Positions 62,001-64,000 of a stretch of 64,000 nucleotides of DNA are shown here, one piece after another. The notes beneath the pieces are model-generated. The model did no database searches. It saw nothing but the letters and a program-made list of their open reading frames with translations, and was not told the DNA's origin. Every line of letters begins with the position of its first letter. Within the stretch, counting starts at the first letter, position 1. Location: contig NC_080423.1 in the NCBI RefSeq assembly GCF_029873635.1, forward strand, positions 104,947,773 through 105,011,772, read 5' to 3'. The stretch comes from Malania oleifera. Lineage: Eukaryota > Streptophyta > Magnoliopsida > Santalales > Ximeniaceae. A program made the position numbers and the translations under genes.

Positions 62001-63863
62001 ATTTTTCATTCAACTAAGTGTTCCAACAATTTCATAATATGATTCATAAGTTTAATTCTATGATGGTTATTAAAATTTTGAATATCAATTTTGTTTTTGT
62101 GTATAGGTATTAACATGTTTTTCCTCCATTCATCTAGCACTTTCTTGGGCTTTATAATAGTGTTGAATAGATTAGTTAACCATATACTTCCATTATCTCC
62201 TAGACATTTCCAAACTTCAATTGGGATATTATCTAATCCTATAGTTTTTTCATTTTTCATCTTTTTTGTAGGCAACTTAATTTCAGTGACTCTAATTTTG
62301 TGAATAAATGTCAGATTTTTAGTCTTTCCTCTTCTGTCACTTTTAAGTTTAAGGTTTCAATTTGGCTTTCATTAAACAACTTTTTAGAGTAGCTTCTCCA
62401 TCTCTCTTTTATGTCTTCTTCTTTAACTAAGACATTATCATGTTCATTCTTTACATGTTTGTAATAATAATAGTACCAAACTAGTCTTCTTCTGATTCTG
62501 AACAACTCCTAATCATTCATTTTTAATGAGTTGTTATACTGAATTTAGGTATGAAGATGCTCTGAAAGTATATGAGGAAATGGAAACTAAAAATATCCAA
62601 GCAGATCATGTCACATGTTCTATTGTGATAACGGTCATGAGGAAAAATGGCCAGAGTGCCAAAGATGTGTGGGAATTCTTTGAAAGAATGAATAGGAAAG
62701 GAGTCGGATGGAGTTTGGAAGTTCTGGGTTCTCTATTGAAATCATTCTGTAATGAGGGGCTGAAAAAGGAGGCTCTTATTATCCAGACAGAAATGGAGAA
62801 GAAAGGTATATTACCGAATGCAATTGTATATAACACTTTGATGGACGCGTATGGTAAGTCCAATCGAGTTGAAGAAGCCGAGGGCCTCTTTGTTGAGATG
62901 AAGGCAAAAGGGATCACGCCCACCACAGCATCCTTTAACATCCTGATGGATGCATACAGCAGAAGAATGCAGCCAGAGATCATTGAGAAACTGCTACTAG
63001 AAATGGAGGGTATGGGTTTGGAGCCTAATGTAAAATCATATACATGCCTGATTAGTGCTTATGGGAGGCAGAGGAAGATGAGTGAAAAGGCTGCAGATGC
63101 GTTCTTAAGGATGAAGAAAGTTGGTATAAAACCAACTTCACATTCATATACAGCTCTTATCCATGCATATTCGGTCAGTGGCTGGCATGAGAAAGCTTAT
63201 TCAGCATTTGAAAACATGCAAAGAGAAGGAATAAAGCCTTCTATAGAAACCTATACCGCTCTACTTGATGCATCTAGGCGTGCTGGTGATACCGAAATGC
63301 TGATGAAAATTTGGAAATTAATGATCAGTGAAAAGATTGAGGGGACAAAAGTGACCTTCAACATTCTTCTTGATGGATTTGCTAAACAAGGTCGCTATAT
63401 TGAAGCAAGAGATGTAATATCTGAATTCGGGAAGCTTGGCTTGCAGCCAACCTTGATGACATATAATATGCTGATAAATGCATATGCACGAGGTGGGCAA
63501 CATTCAAGGGTACCACAACTGTTGAGGGAGATGGCTACTCTCAATCTAAAACCTGATTCTGTTACTTTTTCCACCATAATTTATGCCTTTCTTCGTGTTC
63601 GTGATTTTAAGATGGCATTTATTTATCATAAAAAGATGTTGAAAAGTGGTCAAGTACCAGATGCCCAATCTTATGAGAAACTTAGGGCAATTTTGGATGT
63701 AAAAGCTGCAATAAAGAACCGGAAAGATAAGCGTGCCATGCTTGGCATAATAAAGAGCAGCAGGGGTTTCTCGAAACAGAAGAAGAAAGGGACAAAAGAT
63801 GAATTTTGGAAGAACAAGAAGCGGCGATTGAGAACTAATAACTTCACTCATGTCAATCATTGA
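59071..63863 (+). CDS. EMB1006: EMB1006-like plastid PPR protein (At5g50280 type), 2 exons
   Basis: This is a P-class pentatricopeptide repeat protein, a sequence-specific organelle RNA-binding factor. The Arabidopsis counterpart is embryo-essential. Exons 59071-59891 and 62549-63863 join in phase (AG|G at SGRYEDALKVYEEM), giving 711 aa; the Arabidopsis protein is of similar size as I recall. The Ser/Pro-rich N-terminus (MALRHQCCFPSSSPLF) looks like a plastid transit peptide. An acidic, Glu-rich linker follows, and from about residue 250 to 640 there are roughly ten 35-aa repeats (VYNTLMDAYGKSNRVEEAEG, SYTCLISAYGRQRKMSEKAA, TYNMLINAYARGGQ). The C-terminal tail is strongly basic (KKKGTKDEFWKNKKRRLRTN). 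The ATG is preceded by a purine-rich leader. The 2.66-kb intron is mostly a LINE. The target RNA cannot be read from sequence. Confidence 0.9.
59855..60560 (+). repeat. Degenerate tandem repeats copying the exon 1/intron 1 boundary of EMB1006
   Basis: The end of exon 1 (ACAATGCTGCAATTTCGGG, 59856) recurs in the intron as TGCACTGCTGCAACTTCAGA (60035) and ACAATGCTTCAATTTCAGG (60378). Each occurrence is followed by a degraded copy of the donor region (CCTGATGCTT-like). The linking segment GTTGCTTTTGCTTTGTGATT...AAAAGTTTTGAT recurs at 59928, about 60278 and 60459. The repeats are uneven in length and diverged, so the duplications are old. Confidence 0.75.
60735..62525 (-). mobile_element. RTE-type LINE in EMB1006 intron 1
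   Basis: On the minus strand the copy encodes the RT start (KTIGLDNIPIEVWKCLGDNG near 62230), the palm (FIDQEKAYNKIPREVLQWIL near 61840; RQGSILSLYLF near 61690) and, near 61050, the same C-terminal segment as the UFSP2-intron copy. Its 3' end has TTG/TAA repeats (complement of 60735-60832). It is 5'-truncated and carries stops and frameshifts. It lies antisense to the PPR gene and makes up about two thirds of the intron. Confidence 0.8.
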
Positions 63864-64000
63864 TGATGGTACTATTAGAAATTTTGAATCCTAATGTTAC
63901 ATCAAGGAAAGTTATGTAAGATTGATGGGTGGGTTCAGTTGGCTCACCTGCACAAATAGTCTATCTTCAGTTTGAGATATAATGGTTTATCCTTGAAATG
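63864..64000 (+). other. 3' flank of EMB1006
   Basis: This is the start of the 3' UTR. The window ends before any poly(A) signal can be identified. Confidence 0.6.

Noticed and set aside
62606-62983. 125-codon minus-strand frame in EMB1006 exon 2
   Set aside because: It is the antisense shadow of the PPR coding exon.

Overview
This is a 64 kb piece of nuclear DNA from a flowering plant, most likely a woody core eudicot (an inference). The grounds are plant-only gene families (STICHEL-like, P-class PPR), GT-AG introns with AT-rich flanks, a plant UFM1 protease, and a dense layer of plant transposons: Ty1/copia and Ty3/gypsy LTR elements, hAT-type MITEs, RTE and L1 LINEs, and tRNA-derived SINEs. 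No bacterial, organellar, CRISPR or operon-like structure was seen.

Three host genes, all on the + strand, could be assembled exon by exon with reading phase kept across every junction. (1) A STICHEL-like 2 (DnaX-like AAA+) gene: 7 coding exons between 18489 and 27098, 1044 aa, with a probable 5' UTR intron upstream. (2) A UFSP2 (UFM1-specific protease, peptidase C78) gene: 13 coding exons between 44408 and 56641, 662 aa, with Cys489, Asp613 and His615 of the active site present. (3) An EMB1006-like (At5g50280) plastid PPR gene: 2 exons between 59071 and 63863, 711 aa. They act in unrelated processes (trichome/cell-shape type AAA+ factor, UFMylation, organelle RNA) and show no sign of being a functional cluster.

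The rest is repeat-rich. Positions 1-6.5 kb hold a gypsy (Tat/Ogre-like) gag fossil cut by two solo LTRs of different families. Positions 6.5-17 kb are AT-rich intergenic DNA with MITEs and two SINEs. Positions 27-31 kb are similar. Positions 31-43.5 kb are a nested LTR-element cluster: a minus-strand copia fossil holds a solo LTR with a perfect TACAT target duplication, which itself holds a second LTR of the same family. Beside it lie a pair of tail-to-tail LTR fragments, and a third LTR family interrupted by a gypsy-type solo LTR. Introns of the three genes have taken up MITEs, L1 and RTE LINE fragments and local tandem duplications.

The most noteworthy observations are these: clusters of short self-complementary GTCGAC/GCGC-centred motifs in the U3 of several LTR families; an initiator-Met primer-site-like motif lying inside, not outside, a solo-LTR family; a CATC microsatellite set between two in-frame start codons of UFSP2; and an intronic tandem duplication that copies the exon-1 splice-donor region of the PPR gene. 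I do not see a wholly new biological system here. All coordinates come from reading by eye, without alignment or database search.
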